Source: Lethocerus indicus
Lineage: Eukaryota > Arthropoda > Insecta > Hemiptera > Belostomatidae
Assembly (NCBI GenBank): GCA_019843655.1
Contig: JACDQD010000010.1
Coordinates: 2,091,637 to 2,155,636 of the forward strand
DNA length: 64,000 nt
Direction of reading: 5' to 3'
Shown: piece by piece, positions 61,131-64,000 of the stretch
Numbering within the stretch: position 1 is the first letter of the stretch
Layout: the number at the start of each line of letters is the position of its first letter
Notes under the pieces: model-generated
Database searches by the model: none
Seen by the model: the letters and a program-made list of their open reading frames with translations, nothing else
Told to the model about the DNA's origin: nothing
Made by a program: the position numbers and the translations under genes

Positions 61131-63446
61131 CATTAATTCATTGTTAGAGCAAAAAACTGCAAAAATGTATGGAATATAATGTGCGTTAATTATCCATAAA
61201 CTTTACACTAGTTTATGTTCTCAACAGACCAGCAGGTAGAACGGTTTGTCCCCACTCGTAATCGGAAGGTTCGGTTACGTTCTCTGAATACTCAAATAGG
61301 GGCTAAGAATAGCCCAAACATGCTTCGGAATACGGCAACGGGGAGGGCCACCCCTAGCGCTTGAATGAAATTTAAAAAAAAAAGGAAAAAACCGGAAATT
61401 ATTAACGCACAAAACATTCTTTCACACGCCGACCAGGATTCCAACATTCTTACATACTTTTTAAATAATCTTCAATTGTTGTTTTTTTATCAGGAATAGT
61501 AATCGGGCCGAGTAATCGAAACACAGTAACCCGGCCACGTCGTCCATAAAATTTCCTATTTAACAAACCGAAACGATTTATAAAATAGCCGTCCCCCATG
61601 TCGATGATCTAACCTATGAAAAATTGCTTCAATGACAATTCGCGCCGGCAATGTCGACTAAACTCGATCTAATTTCAGTATCAACGAATAAACAAAAATA
61701 TACGCCGACAGAAATAATTTCGTCACACAAGAAATGGTTCAATAATTTCATTCTATCAGTAACGAAATATTTAAAACGGCGGTATTTTTTTTATTTACTG
61801 CGCACAAGAAAACCGCCACTGTTTGTAAAATGTTCGCGTTGTGAAACTAACAGACTTAATGTTAGTTAACTATTTCAGTTCAGGTTTTCCCGGTGTTTTA
61901 TAACATTTTTATTGCGGCATTAAGGCCGCCGGAGCAATACAAATGCTTAGGCCGGCATTTTACGGCCCCTTTTTACTTTTATGGGTATCGCATTTTCGAT
62001 ACGCGAATCGCCGCCCAGCTCGCGTTCGCGAATCGTGGACGTTTCCCCTTTTTATTTTCATTGTACTTTCTCAGGAGTCTTTGTGGGGGGAAGGGGGGAT
62101 AGTTTCAGGGTACTGGAGGTAGGAGAGGAACACGGGCACCGATGCATGCATAATAATCAGTGATCTAACCATCAATCCATTACCGGAGCCAGGGCCAGGA
62201 CAGACAGGCGTGCATTCAGTTCAGTTCACGTTTACAGCACTGAATCGGTAAACAGTTTGACGGACACATAATCGATCAATTATCCGCGATAACGTTTCTC
62301 AATTTTTTTTAAGGGAAATTAATAATTTGTACCCACAATATATACAATTAATTATATCCAAAATTATAGAAGATTTTTTTGTTAAATAACCTTCTTGGCT
62401 AGATCAATACGTTTTCATTGTCATATGAAAATATCAGAGTTATTGTCCGGATATAACTAAGATTATACTAAGGTATAATAAAAACACTTCTACGCGAGCG
62501 TTGCAGGTATGTGTTCTATCAATAACAACAAGAAGGTAGAAGACATACGAATTGAAACCTCACATACCTAAGTCCTCGGATATGAAGCATACGCCAAAGC
62601 CACAGCGAAAAGTCCTAGTCGGTAAATACCATTAGAGATGGCAACACGCCACAAAACAAGAATGGATGCTTATCAAATCTATTTTTGTTATTGAGTCAGT
62701 TTTGTTTTCACATTCCGCGGGATTCCATTCAACTGAAATTAAATCTCGCCCGTAGAGAAACGGAAATGATATACCGGACGAGGAATTTATCAGCACGTTT
62801 AAAATATGATAACCGGTATATCCACAGATGAGGCAGATAAAAGATGAAATGTTATACGTTCGCAGTATCTTGAAGCAATTTTTCATTCAGGAATTGTTTC
62901 CTTCACTATCGGTATAAATTAAGTTATCATTACTCGTGAGATTTTCAGCCTTCACTCGTCAATTAGACTATTCCTGTCCAAGTATAGAGTATAACAAATC
63001 TATTATAACTGTGATACTAACAGTGTATTACAGTATATAAATAAATTCATGTTTACTAAATACAATGGATCGTACTAACGTTACAAAGACAATTAAGAGG
63101 ATTTCAACTGTACGTTTCTGTACAGTTTGGTTGACAGTATCGCGGCTTTTAGAAGTACGATTGAGGGTGAGTGGAAGGCTTCGGACGTATCGTCGGCGGA
63201 TCTCTCCAGCCCGGACGGAAGACTCGATCTGAAAAACTGGCCCCCGCGTGGAAACGGTACGAGATTATAACGAGGAGCGATATACCGGGAAACGGCGGCA
63301 AGATGGGAGGTAGCTGGCCCGTCCTAAAACAGTAAGCCGTGTCCAGACCGAAGGGGACCAGTTTTTACATGGGCGAGGGGTCAAGGAACACGGCCACCAG
63401 AACGGCTCCCACCCGAACAATACCAGACAGTAAATACGAACTTGAC

Positions 63447-63451
<5 letters not shown>

Positions 63452-63503
<52 letters not shown>
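63452..63503 (+). repeat. (TA)n microsatellite
   Basis: A pure TA array of about 52 bp. Confidence 0.97.
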
Positions 63504-63507
<4 letters not shown>

Positions 63508-63644
63508 GATATAATTATTGGGCGCATTTGTAGTCTCGGTGCAGGGCGTCCGGCAAAGCTTGGCGAATTCAGTTTTCTCATTACAAAACAAATGTCTCAA
63601 ATTTCAGTAACGGATAGGCGTCGGCCCCCGTTCTCGAATTACCG

Positions 63645-63730
63645 ACAGGAGGGAGAGGGGCGAGCGGGAGATAGGGATCAGGAAAGGAGGGAGGGACGGG
63701 GAAAGAGAGAGAGAGAGGGAGGGAGGGAAG
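63645..63730 (+). repeat. Purine-rich GGGA/GA tract
   Basis: Imperfect GGGA, GGAG and GA units. Confidence 0.9.
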
Positions 63731-64000
63731 GCCGGTCTAGCCCAATAACCTCTTTAAAATACGACAAGTAGTCGCTGGTCAAACCGCTGCGAAGGGGCCA
63801 GCTTGCTAATATTAAAACTAAATAATCGTTTTATTTTAATTCGACAATGTACGTACTCAGCAAAATCCGCGCACTGGCCGACCACCAGTCATATTCACTT
63901 TGCTATGGAAACAAAAGAGTACTTCGGCCTGCGCACGAAAGTGTTCTATTTATTAGATTTATATTTTATACACAAATATAGACAGTTTATAAGAAAAGAA

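Noticed and set aside
62480..62520. GCGTTGCAG|GTATGTG as a plus-strand recursive site
   Set aside because: The donor is good but the 20 nt upstream are not pyrimidine-rich and no RS-exon donor follows at short range.

Overview
This is animal nuclear DNA, most likely from an arthropod and quite possibly an insect. It contains no complete gene that I can recognise. CpG dinucleotides are abundant rather than depleted. GC-rich patches alternate with AT-rich stretches. The sequence is crowded with long GA/TC, CA/TG and TA microsatellites and G/C homopolymers, and splice-like signals are flanked by CTAAT-type branch points. There are no bacterial-style operons, no rRNA and no intact tRNA gene. Nearly all longer open frames are low-complexity (microsatellite or GC-rich) shadows. 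Assigning a particular insect order would be guesswork.

The strongest structured signals are two near-identical splice arrangements on the minus strand, at about 21.85 kb and 56.53 kb. In each, a pyrimidine-rich acceptor ending CAG is fused directly to a strong donor (CAG|GTGAGTCA). A second strong donor follows 63 or 54 nt further on. This is the signature of recursive splice sites (ratchet points) with an RS-exon, known from very long introns in Drosophila and vertebrates. I infer that much of the window may be one long intron of a minus-strand gene, with both sites in the same transcript. GA tracts lie mostly on the plus strand, so such a pre-mRNA would carry CU-rich tracts.

Layout: 1-12 kb is AT-rich non-coding DNA with TG, TA and CA arrays and one exon-like segment at 1330-1421. 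12-17.5 kb is non-coding. 17.5-19.8 kb and 23.9-27.3 kb are GC-rich, with exon-like segments; the best is a symmetric phase 1-1 segment at 26027-26134. 21.8 kb is the first recursive site. 27-49 kb is mostly non-coding, with two worn tRNA-derived SINE heads near 36-38 kb and a roughly 350-bp GA block at 42.9-43.3 kb. 49.7-50.7 kb carries two copies of an element joining an octamer (POU-type) site to a Meis/Homothorax-type TGACAG site. 56.5 kb is the second recursive site. 57.0-58.6 kb holds a tRNA T-arm, a multi-frame open region and a minus-strand exon-like segment. About 59.56-59.90 kb is a decayed 3' part of a non-LTR retrotransposon reverse-transcriptase ORF. The rest to 64 kb is AT-rich non-coding DNA with GA and TA arrays.

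All exon-like entries are predictions from splice signals and open frame alone; none resembles a protein family I can name.
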